Below are positions 50,901 to 59,914 of a stretch of 64,000 nucleotides of DNA, one piece after another. The DNA lies in the NCBI RefSeq assembly GCF_007971385.1, contig NZ_CP042434.1:434001-498000 (forward strand), written 5' to 3'. The notes beneath the pieces were generated by a model, which ran no database searches, was not told the DNA's origin, and saw nothing but the letters and a program-made list of their open reading frames with translations. The translations under genes were made by a program, and so were the position numbers. The number at the start of each line of letters is the position of its first letter. Position 1 is the stretch's first letter. The stretch is from Arachidicoccus ginsenosidivorans. Its GTDB lineage: Bacteria; Bacteroidota; Bacteroidia; Chitinophagales; Chitinophagaceae.

Positions 50901-51475
50901 TGCGACATATCGGTTACCAGATCTACCGAAAAGGATTGTCTGGTTTCAAAGGCAAACTCGCGAAGTACCTGTTGGCAAAAACTGTGAATGGTCTGCACGG
51001 AGGCTTCATCCAGGAATGTCAATGCCTCGAATAAACGCGCTTCCACCTCCTTTTTAGCCTTATTATTTGCTAGTGCTAATTGTTCATCTTCCTCTATTGA
51101 TTCCCCGTCCTCTGGTTGATCAACCAGGTCATCTTTATGCTTTAAAGCCCTGCGCGCAATTTCTGCTTCTATAATGGCAGTTATCGTCTCATCTTCACAA
51201 TTTTCTCCCTGCGTCGCTCCATAGGCCATGCGTATAAAGCTACGTACACGGGTTTCCAGCTCTGCTACTGCTGCCTTGGTAAAGGTGACCATCAAGATTT
51301 CCTTAATGGAGATATTTCTATTTTTGCCATCCTCCTTAATATCGATTTCCAGCAAAATTCTTAACACAAGGATTGCGATGGAGTAGGTTTTGCCAGTACC
51401 CGCACTCGCTTCTATTAAGTTGGTTCCTTTCAGGGGGACCGTTTTCGCATCAAAATTTAATATTTCTACTGCCAT
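47912..51475 (-). CDS. recB: Exodeoxyribonuclease V beta subunit
   Basis: This 1187-residue helicase-nuclease is the 3'-5' motor of RecBCD. The UvrD-like motor starts with Walker A EASAGTGKTYSIA and has the DEFQDTD Walker B near residue 425, GDPKQSIYAWR, VNYRST, and TVHKSKGLQF as later helicase motifs. The C-terminal nuclease domain is visible with DMLFEHSGKYYVLDWKSTYLG, including the Asp and Lys of the active site. It is the last of recD-recC-recB, 62 bases after recC. Full-length and intact. Confidence 0.95.
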   Translation of the reverse strand: MAVEILNFDAKTVPLKGTNLIEASAGTGKTYSIAILVLRILLEIDIKEDGKNRNISIKEILMVTFTKAAVAELETRVRSFIRMAYGATQGENCEDETITAIIEAEIARRALKHKDDLVDQPEDGESIEEDEQLALANNKAKKEVEARLFEALTFLDEASVQTIHSFCQQVLREFAFETRQSFSVDLVTDMSQVITTQLNQFWRSNIAVMPLDFLQLLAGRLNRADLSKVIGDYFSGKPIYNYDPNQSYPLDEAFFDGCRSSTQTLQQDIASLNQQMLDMCADRQTLEMWVSREKNAIKTFGPLIDQPTAFLETFWTKFEKPPQYLERAFPELLEIANKLAPLSDALNEAQTQLMHHIYAAATSIIGPSVSAYKEKHGQLCFDDLIEQLYQRLCLEDNPALINAIRKKFKVVFIDEFQDTDRKQYEIFNTAFGKDTVVFYIGDPKQSIYAWRKADIDTYLKAGEHVDRKYGMHVNYRSTNDFIAAMNGFFMPTADFDTFYYKDNPQGIHYHLVTAPAGNKKGRLLCDKDTFPVITITEQPNMAEVENALVAQVAAILSGKYSIETIVKNAAGEEVYESRPVRPSDLGILVRRNRDMIPLKKALSRYGIPSVVIGNAKILETEEAKEVLYVLDAILEQSRNAINKALLTSITGMSIQDVLNQDDVITTRRFGAYKLAWEKNGVYKALFSFIADYKVENYLTDPRTRNGERIISNLYQLIELLYKQQSNKKLSPVELKDWLSRSIEDPIAEGDEYEQRVESDDQSVTIMTVHKSKGLQFNIVLTHAMDLMTQNGHENFFVFKNKAGVDEVIPADLLIGEDLEQYDTQRMQENRRMLYVILTRGVYACFIYSSTYSNKKQHCAFYAFLNAFKENLPEGIRFMEPLIVPEGFRYKRKEKDIQITSTPKKDTVSFVLLENNWRKLSYTYLAAAPSVHSPYESRNPGSTYDQFVFQVLRRGNITGNLLHDVFEHISFEQSGAWSKEIQKAVSRYAPHDAALYEPMLLELLEHTSFATIKTDNGQFSLSQTSMDKRLNEFEFDFPVHLFNRSDLSTLIGDKAVLQTNHSLGWEGMMNGKIDMLFEHSGKYYVLDWKSTYLGGELSDYAARNLEQEMSRHNYHLQYLIYTVATVKYLIERLEDFDYERDFGGVLYYFVRGVRAGSGSGIYFVKPPENIIASLIALWSTKTSEITDY

Positions 51476-51537
51476 TTTTTTATTTTTCTGACCTTCTACT
51501 TATTCAACTTTAAATTAATACAAAAAGGAGCCATTTA

Positions 51538-54500
51538 TTAAGACCCCATATTAAAAGTTGGAAACAACTCTTTCAATGGGCTTTCCAGCATTTCTAGGAT
51601 ATCTATGTAATTCTCTAAGGCCTCAGGAGAAAAAACGCCCAATTCATCTGCTTTTTGGATATAAGGATCTGTATAAGCACCTTTATTATTTTTATTTTGT
51701 ATTTTACTATACCATTTTTTAAAATCAAGGCCGTCTTTTGTCCCTTTTAACGCAAGGCCCAATACAAAAGGTAAGATGCCATTTTGCCCGCGCTGGTATA
51801 GCTCAATAAGCTGATTTAACGATTCAATGGCCCGCTGCTTATTGAGCGGCTGGGCCAAAAATACCTGGTTTTGTTTACTGGAAATTATAACCAATTCTGC
51901 ATGTATATCACTAACCAGCAACATTAAATACTGTATATAGCCTTGCAGCAGGGTTTTCATTTCCTTTTTTGACCAGGACAATAAAATCAGTTTGTCCCCA
52001 TATAAGCGCAGTTTTCCGCTAATACTGATGCCATCACAGCTGTAATTTACATGCACTTCACGAACTGCCGCCCCTGCAATTTGTGTCTCAAATAGCACTC
52101 TTACCGGACTTACGGTCTCCAACAGTTCAATCATTGCTACCCGACTGCTGTTTTTTAGAGGCAATTTACCTGTCTTTACCCCTTTATCCCGGTAATCCTC
52201 CCAGGCTTCCTCCTCATTTAAGTCGATCAGTTCGCCTTTATATTGATAAAGCTGTAAATTATTTAATTCAAAAATTTCTTCTTCTTTTAATACGTCTGTA
52301 CGCTGCCCGTAATAAATACCGAGCACCTGATTCAAGTATCCTTTTATGGGATTAATCAAAAAACCGATAAATCTATCCAGATTCAAGTCAGTGGTGTCGC
52401 TTTCAAGGTCTGCCGTTGCTGCTTTATCCTGAATTTCATTTTCCGTATCTGACACTAAATGAAGATATTGAGGCACGTCACCTGATTGCATGGGGCTAAA
52501 ATGATGCAAAGCGTGCTTAAAGATTATTGCTTTTCTAATCTCTTTTTTTTCTGCAGGTTTCTCTACCCTGCACTCGGCCACAATATACTCAATGAGTTCT
52601 TCTACCAGACTGGAAGCGGGCAAATCTGTGTTATCCTTGATATTTCTGCCGATATAACTGATATATAAATAATCTCTGGCGGATAAGATTGTCTCTAAAA
52701 ATAAATGTTTGTCATTGGCCTTTACATTACGATCACCAGGTCTTTTTTGAATTTCCATCAGGTTAAAACCAAGGGACTGTTCTTTTCTTGGAAATTTATC
52801 ATAATCCAGTCCCAGTAGGGCCACAACTTTAAAAGGAATGCTGCGCATGGGAATCAGCGAGCAAAAAGTCACACCACCAGAGGCAAAATTGCTATTTCTG
52901 GAGGCTGTTATCAGTCGCTGCCCAAAACTTTCCATAAAGACACCAAAACTAATTGCTTCTCCAAAAAAAGCCTCGGAACTATTGTAATCTGCCAGTAAGG
53001 CTGCCAGATATTCAAACTCTTCATCCCCTTGCTGCTCTTCTTTGAGAATAAACTTCTCCAATAGCTGTTTTACAAAATCTGCCCAGCCTGAGAGCGTCCG
53101 GTCTTGTTCCCGCCTTTCCAGCATGTCCATCAAATCCTGGACAAAAGCCACAAACTGGATAACTTGTTCGCTATCACTCCCTTCCACTAAATTCAAGGGA
53201 TAAAAACCTTCCGGGCCTTCCCCGACCTGTTGATCGCTCATCATGCAAATACCATACATAATGCGCTTTAGGCCGTAATTCCAGCTCACATATACTGAAT
53301 CATCCGTATAATTACCCTCGATCCCGAAGCGTATACCCGCCTGTTCCAACACCTCTCGTAATAATTCCAGCCGGGTGATGCCCAGATGACTTCTAATATA
53401 GGAACTGTCCAGTAGCCTTAAAACCGTCTCAGCTGTAAAAGCGCTGGATTCTAAAAGTAACAAACTTTCCAGCGCACTACTTATACTATCGGATTCTGTA
53501 AACCTTTCATCGGCTATTTTATATGGAAACCGATATGGTGCATGATCAAATACAGCCCTTATATAAGCCGCATAATGATCAATATCACTTACCATCACCA
53601 CAATGTCTCTGGCAGACAATGACTGCTTTTTCCGGTCAATTAAATAAACCAGAAAATTATAGAGACTTTCCACTTCTCTTAAAGGACTATAGCAGGCATG
53701 AATCGATAAGGATCCATCTTTGATATCCTCTATAGCAAATAAAGGAGTCTCCTTATCAGGCGTTCTGTTTTCATATATAGATAGCTGCAACTTGTGCAAG
53801 AGGCTGTCCTCCTCCGGCAAAATCTCTGGAAGGGCTTCGTAACTATTTAGAATTTCATCCTTTTTAAATAACATACCAAAAGTATCCTTAATCACCTTAC
53901 CCATACTTTGTAGTAACGGATGGCCCTGGGCAGTCTGATCCGAAGCAACTTTGCCCAGCTTGCGCAGGAAAATAAGTCTTTTCTCACTTAGATCATCATA
54001 CCAATAATCAGCGGGAGCCGGGTTTAACAGGTAAAAATAAATCTGCATTTTACCAGCCAATAAATCAAAAATATGTAAGTGATACTCCGTCAAAAGGCTA
54101 ATACCGAAAATAAAGACGGCCGGCATTTTTTCGAGCAATCTGGCAACCTCCGTTTGATTCTGCTGGATCGCTTTTTCAATAAAGTCTGCTATCTCATTTT
54201 TGTCCGCAAAGACCCTTTTTCCCCGCCCCGTATTATCTTGATCTTTTATATTAATCTTTTCCCATAAATAAAACTGCCAGGCTTCCAATTCCTGGCCTCC
54301 CTGCTGGCCTTTATTCCAGGCCATGATCATATCGGTGCGGTAAATCTGGTATTGATCAAATAAATCGGCCACCTTTTTTGCAAGACCTAATCTTTTTATC
54401 CGGGCATTATCTATAGCTATCTGATCTTGGGATTTTTCTTCAGTTAACACATAATAGCTGGCCACCTTGGGAAACTTAGCCATAAATTCCGGGGTTCCCA

Positions 54501-54789
54501 TCAGATGAAACAATAACCAACACAGGTTATCGCCACTCATAATGGTCTGGGCAGTCCCACCGAGTAACAAGTAGATTTTGAATATAAGATCATTCGGTTT
54601 CAAATAGGCAATACCTGCTGCAATACCCTGCCACTCTGCCAGCTTGGTTCCCAGCCAGTTATTCATACCGTCAGTTTGGGTGACGATATAATAGGGTCTG
54701 AAAACATTCCCGTTATATTCATGCAGGTCAAAATACAGACTCTTTGCCAGTTCCTCTAATGAATTTGATGCCTTTAACTGAAAAGCCAT
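51538..54789 (-). CDS. recC: Exodeoxyribonuclease V gamma subunit
   Basis: This 1083-residue subunit is a catalytically dead helicase relative that in E. coli reads Chi. The N-terminus has LAKSLYFDLHEYNGNVFRPYYIVTQ with the GMNNWLGTKLAEWQGIAAGI motif typical of RecC, and IDIDHYAAYIRAVFDHAPYRFPYKIAD-like residues in the middle (about 395-420). No Walker A is present, as expected. It lies between recD (36 bases) and recB on the minus strand. Chi specificity in this organism is unknown. Confidence 0.92.
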   Translation of the reverse strand: MAFQLKASNSLEELAKSLYFDLHEYNGNVFRPYYIVTQTDGMNNWLGTKLAEWQGIAAGIAYLKPNDLIFKIYLLLGGTAQTIMSGDNLCWLLFHLMGTPEFMAKFPKVASYYVLTEEKSQDQIAIDNARIKRLGLAKKVADLFDQYQIYRTDMIMAWNKGQQGGQELEAWQFYLWEKINIKDQDNTGRGKRVFADKNEIADFIEKAIQQNQTEVARLLEKMPAVFIFGISLLTEYHLHIFDLLAGKMQIYFYLLNPAPADYWYDDLSEKRLIFLRKLGKVASDQTAQGHPLLQSMGKVIKDTFGMLFKKDEILNSYEALPEILPEEDSLLHKLQLSIYENRTPDKETPLFAIEDIKDGSLSIHACYSPLREVESLYNFLVYLIDRKKQSLSARDIVVMVSDIDHYAAYIRAVFDHAPYRFPYKIADERFTESDSISSALESLLLLESSAFTAETVLRLLDSSYIRSHLGITRLELLREVLEQAGIRFGIEGNYTDDSVYVSWNYGLKRIMYGICMMSDQQVGEGPEGFYPLNLVEGSDSEQVIQFVAFVQDLMDMLERREQDRTLSGWADFVKQLLEKFILKEEQQGDEEFEYLAALLADYNSSEAFFGEAISFGVFMESFGQRLITASRNSNFASGGVTFCSLIPMRSIPFKVVALLGLDYDKFPRKEQSLGFNLMEIQKRPGDRNVKANDKHLFLETILSARDYLYISYIGRNIKDNTDLPASSLVEELIEYIVAECRVEKPAEKKEIRKAIIFKHALHHFSPMQSGDVPQYLHLVSDTENEIQDKAATADLESDTTDLNLDRFIGFLINPIKGYLNQVLGIYYGQRTDVLKEEEIFELNNLQLYQYKGELIDLNEEEAWEDYRDKGVKTGKLPLKNSSRVAMIELLETVSPVRVLFETQIAGAAVREVHVNYSCDGISISGKLRLYGDKLILLSWSKKEMKTLLQGYIQYLMLLVSDIHAELVIISSKQNQVFLAQPLNKQRAIESLNQLIELYQRGQNGILPFVLGLALKGTKDGLDFKKWYSKIQNKNNKGAYTDPYIQKADELGVFSPEALENYIDILEMLESPLKELFPTFNMGS

Positions 54790-54825
54790 TTATATAAATT
54801 ATTTTAATTTGCTTTAAAACTGTCT

Positions 54826-56619
54826 TTATGGGTTTGCACGAAGTCTCCCTATCACACCAGACCCTCTATGAATGCCCACAGCAGCTGCTGTTAATATAGC
54901 AGCTTCACTGCCTTGAATAATAACCTGAGATCGGGCTCTCGTTACAGCTGTATAGAGTAATTCTCTTGTCATCATTTTAGTGGCCTGTTCGTTTTGTGGA
55001 AGCATAATCAACACATCTTTAAATTCTGAACCTTGGCTTTTGTGAATGGTCATGGCAAAAGCAGTCTCTACTTTGCCGACAAATCCAGGCAGCACCGATT
55101 TTAGGCTACCATCGGCCGCTTCAAACCAGGCACGCATAACCCCCTGTTCATCTTCGCGAATGATGCCAATATCTCCATTAAATAAATTTAACTGGCTGTT
55201 ATTGGAAGTGACCATTATTGGGCGGTTTTGATAAAATGGCTCGAAAGGCTTAAGTCCTGCCTTTTGCCTAAGTAATCTTTCAATGCGCGCGTTCACCTGA
55301 TCAACACCAAAAGCGCCTTCTCTTACTGCACAAAGCACCCTTAAATTGTTTAATTTCTGTAATGCTGAAAGAATATCCGGCTGTTCAATAAATTCTTTAT
55401 AACCTCGAACAAAATGGTCAAAAACAGCCGTATCATACTTCGTGTCAATTTTTACCTGATCATCCTGATTACCAAAAAACTCCTGTATAAGCTCCGGTTG
55501 GTTATTTAATATCGCTTTGCTGAATTTACCAATGCCCTTGCCATCTGAAAACCGGTGACTAAATTGAAGTTCTACGATATGTTCAAACAATAAATGAGGG
55601 GAGTCAGTGCCGTCCGAGGCTTCGTGCAAAACAGATCCAGCGGGTAAGAGTGGGGCTATTTCCTGCAAAAATCTTTCGCTAAAGCCATTTAATGTAGGCA
55701 AGGCCTTACATAAATCGCCAAAAAGGCTACCCGCCTCTACAGAAGCCAGTTGATCCTTATCCCCCAGTAAAATCAGTTTGGTTTCTTCCCCTACTGCGTC
55801 CATGAGCTTGGCCATGAGTGCCACATCTATCATGGAGGCCTCATCAACAATGACAACATCTACGTCTAGGGGTTGCAACCGGTTATGCTTAAACTCAGGG
55901 CTGCTGTGTATGGTACCCAGCAATCTATGGATTGTAGCAGGTTGCAGCCCTTCAAAGGCCTCCCTTATAAAAGGAGCGCTATTTTTGCCAGCAGCCCGTA
56001 GAGATTCAGCCATGCGGGCAGCAGCTTTTCCAGTCGGTGCGCATAATGCGATGCGTAATTTATGATTCAACTGCAATAATAGGCTTAAGACCTTTGCTAC
56101 TGTAGTTGTTTTGCCCGTCCCAGGCCCACCTGTAATAATAGAAAAATCATGCAGCACTGTTGTTATAGCCGCCATCCATTGCCACTCTACCTTTCCATTG
56201 GTCAATTCACTTCCTGGAAAAAGAGCAGCTATATCAGGCTGCAGACGTAAAAGATCTGTTAGCCGTTGCTGTAATTTGCCCCCTTCAGCATCAATAAAAC
56301 CGCGAATACGGTCCAAGATCAAGGATTCATAATAGTAATAACGCTGCATATAAAGGCGGTCACCCAGCAAAATAAAAGGGGTATGCGCTCGCCCATCTGA
56401 AACCAATGGAGAAGAAGCAATAGCTTCCACCCCGGGCAAATCATCATAACCAGCCTCTTTTAATCCATCCAGATCAGCGCTTTGGGGATCCAAGCAAATA
56501 TGGCCCTCTTCCAGCATTCTGGAAAGCTCAAATAAATAAGGCTCTAAGTGCTCATCTTTAAAAAATCGAGCAAATACCTGGTGAATATTATATACTGTAC
56601 TCATGAGCGAAACGAACAA
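54826..56619 (-). CDS. recD: Exodeoxyribonuclease V alpha subunit
   Basis: This 597-residue SF1 helicase is the 5'-3' motor of RecBCD. Walker A is TGGPGTGKTTTVAKV near residue 165, with DEASMIDVALMAKLMDAV as motif II, LGDKDQLASVEAG as motif III and FAMTIHKSQGSEF with YTAVTRARSQV at the C-terminus. Length and order are those of RecD, not RecD2. It is the first gene of the operon. Confidence 0.93.
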   Translation of the reverse strand: MFVSLMSTVYNIHQVFARFFKDEHLEPYLFELSRMLEEGHICLDPQSADLDGLKEAGYDDLPGVEAIASSPLVSDGRAHTPFILLGDRLYMQRYYYYESLILDRIRGFIDAEGGKLQQRLTDLLRLQPDIAALFPGSELTNGKVEWQWMAAITTVLHDFSIITGGPGTGKTTTVAKVLSLLLQLNHKLRIALCAPTGKAAARMAESLRAAGKNSAPFIREAFEGLQPATIHRLLGTIHSSPEFKHNRLQPLDVDVVIVDEASMIDVALMAKLMDAVGEETKLILLGDKDQLASVEAGSLFGDLCKALPTLNGFSERFLQEIAPLLPAGSVLHEASDGTDSPHLLFEHIVELQFSHRFSDGKGIGKFSKAILNNQPELIQEFFGNQDDQVKIDTKYDTAVFDHFVRGYKEFIEQPDILSALQKLNNLRVLCAVREGAFGVDQVNARIERLLRQKAGLKPFEPFYQNRPIMVTSNNSQLNLFNGDIGIIREDEQGVMRAWFEAADGSLKSVLPGFVGKVETAFAMTIHKSQGSEFKDVLIMLPQNEQATKMMTRELLYTAVTRARSQVIIQGSEAAILTAAAVGIHRGSGVIGRLRANP

Positions 56620-56805
56620 GGGTAATTTTAAAGGTTAAATTTAGGTAATTTGATGGCAAAATATGGACAATGTGCATAAGGTTCAACGCCAGTTTGCTTA
56701 GAAACAAGCAAATCCGCCTATTTAGGCATTAAATAAATAGAAATAAGTCGTTTTTATTTAACTTAGTCCAAATCTCATCAAACACATTAAATATTATTAT
56801 CAACT

Positions 56806-57114
56806 ATGAGCAAATTTGTACATGTCGTTAATTTCTGGCTGAAAAAAGACTTAAACGAACAGGATAAGGCCGCTTTTGTCGAAGGAGTGACCAGTCTTGG
56901 ACAGATTAAAGATCTTGCAACCTTCCATATAGGCCAACCGGCCTCCACTTCCAGACCAGTAATCGACAGCAGTTATGATTATTGCCTGGTGTGCACGTTC
57001 CAAAGTCAACAAGATCACGATGCCTATCAGGTTGATCCCATCCATGACGTTTTTAGAGACGAGTGTGCCAAATATTGGGACAAGGTTTTAATTTACGATT
57101 CAGTGGGGATTTGA
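56806..57114 (+). CDS. Dabb-domain (stress-responsive A/B barrel) protein
   Basis: This 102-residue protein has the dimeric alpha+beta barrel (Dabb) domain: FVHVVNFWLKKDLNEQDKAAF begins the first strand, the middle reads DYCLVCTFQSQQDHDAYQVDP, and HDVFRDECAKYW forms the last helix. Such domains are found in plant stress proteins and bacterial small enzymes; many have no known function. It stands alone and ends at a strong terminator. Confidence 0.85.
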   Translation: MSKFVHVVNFWLKKDLNEQDKAAFVEGVTSLGQIKDLATFHIGQPASTSRPVIDSSYDYCLVCTFQSQQDHDAYQVDPIHDVFRDECAKYWDKVLIYDSVGI

Positions 57115-57143
57115 GCTTAAGAAATATCCTCAGGAGAAATATG

Positions 57144-57178
57144 GCGCTTCCCTTTATTACACAGGGTAGCGCTTTTTT
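57144..57178 (+). terminator. Intrinsic terminator of the Dabb gene
   Basis: GCGCT (57144-57148) pairs with AGCGC (57168-57172), and CCCT pairs with AGGG inside it; a T6 tract follows on the plus strand. It overlaps the end of the convergent GH43-like gene. Confidence 0.75.
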
Positions 57179-58149
57179 AGTTGAGCTAATTCGGAGCTGG
57201 TGATGCCAAGAATGGAGCAATGCTTAGATTGCGGGGGCGGTTGCACCTTTATAGGATTAAACCGTTCAAAATCAGTTGTTTCCCAGGCGACAAAGGGCTG
57301 ATGGAAAGGATCTGCATAAACATACCATTTATCTTCTTGGTTGAGCTGAATAATTTCTGGTCCTTCAATTGGTTTTACGACTTGCGGCATGTCTGTATAT
57401 TGAGTTTTAATATTGCCAAAACTAAAATTGGGATCTTCCGGATTGATCGTTGGAGAATACATACATGCTACACTAAAGTTATCTTCAAGCGATCCAGGCT
57501 TATGGAAGGCGTAATAACCTGGTTTAGGGCCCTTATTTACTTTAGTTACCGTAAAATCAATATCATCTATGCCTAGATCATAATAAATCTTAGACTGGTT
57601 TGGACGAATATTTTTCCAGTCTTTGGTTTTAAGATAGAATATAGTATTATGTCCGTTATGGATACTTGCCCAAAAAACATAAAAAACGCCTTCTTTTTCT
57701 TCATAGTACCACTCAGGAGCCCAGGCCCGCTTTTTTTCATCTGATACCACTTGAATCGGTCCACCTACCCAATCTAACAGATCATCTGACTCATAATGAT
57801 GTATTACTGGAAAATCCCAACCTTTTGTATGCACTAAATGAAATTTACCATTTGCCTTGCCAATAAAAGGATCTCGAAGATTGACCGAAGTCTCCAAAAC
57901 GGGGTTACCCTTATTTAGCGGAGTCCATGAAAGGCAATTTTCACTGAAAGCATAGAAAAGCTGCTGTTTGCTTGACTTGAAATAGGCCATCAGATAAGCA
58001 GTTGGCGTACCTGATAAGTCGTCCTTGGAATCAGGCAACCTGGCCCCGACATTATTAACTTTAAAAAGGCCGCTACAGAGGGCAGGGCCAGAAATCATAC
58101 CCATGGCTGTACCTAAATCCAATAACTTAAGTGCCTGTTTTCGATTCAT
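57157..58149 (-). CDS. GH43-like five-bladed beta-propeller glycosidase, exported
   Basis: A 330-residue protein with an N-terminal export signal (MNRKQALKLLDLGTAMGMIS, then GPALCSG). The rest is a beta-propeller: LRDPFIGKANGKFHLVHTKG with the catalytic Asp, WAPEWYYEEKEGVFYVFWAS, DDIDFTVTKVN and EGPEIIQLNQEDKWYVY, the pattern of family-43 arabinosidase/xylosidase-type enzymes. The classic first-Asp motif near the N-terminus is weaker than usual, so a non-GH43 relative of the same fold is possible. Probable substrate: plant arabinan or xylan decorations. Confidence 0.75.
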   Translation of the reverse strand: MNRKQALKLLDLGTAMGMISGPALCSGLFKVNNVGARLPDSKDDLSGTPTAYLMAYFKSSKQQLFYAFSENCLSWTPLNKGNPVLETSVNLRDPFIGKANGKFHLVHTKGWDFPVIHHYESDDLLDWVGGPIQVVSDEKKRAWAPEWYYEEKEGVFYVFWASIHNGHNTIFYLKTKDWKNIRPNQSKIYYDLGIDDIDFTVTKVNKGPKPGYYAFHKPGSLEDNFSVACMYSPTINPEDPNFSFGNIKTQYTDMPQVVKPIEGPEIIQLNQEDKWYVYADPFHQPFVAWETTDFERFNPIKVQPPPQSKHCSILGITSSELAQLKKRYPV

Positions 58150-58340
58150 GCCAGCGGATTTTGAAATTAGTTGTGGTAACGAAGTTCATTTAAAATTAAT
58201 GTTTGACCAAGTGATCTTTGATCACTTCTTTGCTAGCTCAATTAGTTGCTTGTTATTGTAGCATTCCACACACTTAGATTTCAAACTTTATTACTGGTAT
58301 ACGAGTAAGTGAAAGCCAGCCACACAGTTATCCTTTTAAA

Positions 58341-58607
58341 TTACTCATCAGTAGGGAATTTAAATCCCAATATAGTTTTGTCTGAAAGCTTATAAGCTTT
58401 TGCAAGTTCAATCAATGTGCTGAATTGAATATCAACCTCTCCCTTTTCTATCTTAGCCAATTTGCTGTTATCAAGATTTGACGAATAAGAAAACTGCAAG
58501 AGATTCTTTTCTTTCAATATCTTTTCTCTCCTAGTTTTCAAATAAATCCCGAACTCCGTTAAAAATTTAAGTTTTTGTTCCTTTTGCATCAGTTTATAAA
58601 GATGCAT
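58341..58607 (-). CDS. XRE-family helix-turn-helix regulator
   Basis: An 88-residue protein with one HTH: TEFGIYLKTRREKILKEKNL is helix 1, and SYSSNLDNSKLAKIEKGEVD holds helices 2-3, followed by the FSTLIELAKAYKLSDKTILG helix. The frame starts at 58607, but the Met at 58589 (MQKEQK) is a more usual start. It stands 19 bases from the head of the broken integrase, pointing away, and marks the left edge of the mobile remnant. Confidence 0.8.
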   Translation of the reverse strand: MHLYKLMQKEQKLKFLTEFGIYLKTRREKILKEKNLLQFSYSSNLDNSKLAKIEKGEVDIQFSTLIELAKAYKLSDKTILGFKFPTDE

Positions 58608-58626
58608 ACAGTCACAAGCTGATCAG

Positions 58627-59223
58627 GTGACCGATTATTTGTACCTAAAGAAAAAATCCAAGAACGTCTCCAAGACTTTTTTTATTTTAACCGTCCATGC
58701 ACTGCGTGCCGCTTGCAAAGTTTATGACCTTCCTTATGAGCATTTCAAATTGCCAAAGCTTCCAAATGCAAAAAAATTACCAGTCGTGCTGAATATGAAG
58801 GAAGCCAAGGCCCTGCTTATTGCAGTCGCTCATTACAACAAGGTATATGCCTTAATAATCGCCTTAATGCTTGACTGCGGTTTACGTATCAGCGAAGTTC
58901 CTGCCTTGGAAGTTGGTGATATTGACTTTGAACGCTCCAGGCTTCATGTACGAGAAAGTAAGCGAAACAAGGATCGGTGCATTCCTACCAGCAAAGGAGT
59001 CCTTGGAAAATTAAAGACACACCTTGATTACTGGAGCCCCCAAAAATTTGTATTTGAAGATCTTAAATGTTCAGGTCGTGCTATTCCTATTGCAGGAATC
59101 AACCAGGTGCTTAAGGCAGACGTTAAGGCTGCTGGGATCACTAAAAATGTCAAGGGGGATCTTGTGTTTACTACTCATACCAGCCGTAAAAATATATTTT
59201 TTTACGGATCTACAATGCAATAA
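58627..59223 (+). pseudogene. Truncated tyrosine recombinase/integrase fragment
   Basis: This open frame from a GTG codes for 198 residues of the middle of a phage-type integrase: ALRAACKVYDLPYEHFKLPKL ends the core-binding region, then the catalytic domain starts with ALIIALMLDCGLRISEVPALE (the conserved Arg). The HxxR and nucleophile Tyr segments are missing; the end TTHTSRKNIFFYGSTMQ is unlike the family. A stop codon just before the GTG shows the N-terminus is also lost. A hairpin (59184-59207, CCGTAAAAA with TTTTTACGG) marks the right break. The gap to 59577 has no gene. Confidence 0.7.
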
Positions 59224-59577
59224 CCATCTATGTTTTAGCTAGCCGCGAAATTGCTGTGAAAATATTCTGCGTAGATATAATCCGCATAAAATGATACCGT
59301 TTCCGGTGCTTTTGTATCCTTTAAAAATTAAACTTAGCATAAAAACGATTTTTTCTACTGATAATCACTCGGTTATAATTTAGTAATTTGTAATTTTCCA
59401 AAAACCGGTTATAAACATCAAACTAATCCCATTAATTTTTGGCTTGGGATTTCACTGATTGCTACATTTATATTTGCTTGAACTAGAATTTAAAATTTAT
59501 CTAATCAGCTGATTTATATTTATTTATGATAATTACAATTATGGCAAAATGATTTTTTCGAAAGATTTATACCTAAA

Positions 59578-59596
59578 GTACGGTTATTTACCGTAC
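59578..59596. promoter_or_regulatory. Inverted-repeat operator candidate of the TacA-TacT pair
   Basis: GTACGGT (59578-59584) and ACCGTAC (59590-59596) form a perfect 7-bp inverted repeat around TATTT, 30 bases before the antitoxin start. This is the position of an autoregulatory site of a toxin-antitoxin operon. Confidence 0.6.
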
Positions 59597-59626
59597 ATTT
59601 GTATTATAATCTAAAAATGGAATATT

Positions 59627-59914
59627 ATGAGTGTGGCGATAAACGATAGAATAGATATCAGGATTAGCAAAGACCAGAAAGAGCTAATTCAATATGCTTC
59701 CTCCCTTATGGGATTTAAGAGTGTATCTGAGTTTATTATTTCCTGTGTCAGCCGTGAAGCAAAAGAGATAGTTGCCGATAACAATCAAATATTAAAGAGT
59801 ATTGAGGATAAAAGGATATTCGTGAATGCCATGATAAATCCTCCTGCACCCAATGCAGCCTTGAAAAAAGCTTATAAAAACTACAAAAAATTCAAAGAAA
59901 CTAATGGGGCTTAA
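59627..59914 (+). CDS. TacA-like DUF1778 antitoxin
   Basis: A 95-residue ribbon-helix-helix antitoxin. The DNA-binding part is NDRIDIRISKDQKELIQYASSL followed by GFKSVSEFIISCVSREAKEI, the DUF1778 signature. The C-terminal half (AMINPPAPNAALKKAYKNYK) is the toxin-neutralising tail. It overlaps the GNAT toxin gene by 11 bases. An operator candidate lies 30 bases upstream. Confidence 0.88.
   Translation: MSVAINDRIDIRISKDQKELIQYASSLMGFKSVSEFIISCVSREAKEIVADNNQILKSIEDKRIFVNAMINPPAPNAALKKAYKNYKKFKETNGA

Noticed and set aside
58627..58633. GTGACCG at the broken integrase equals the tRNA-Arg 3' end at 61881
   Set aside because: Seven bases are too few for an attachment-site duplication; the sequence differs immediately after.
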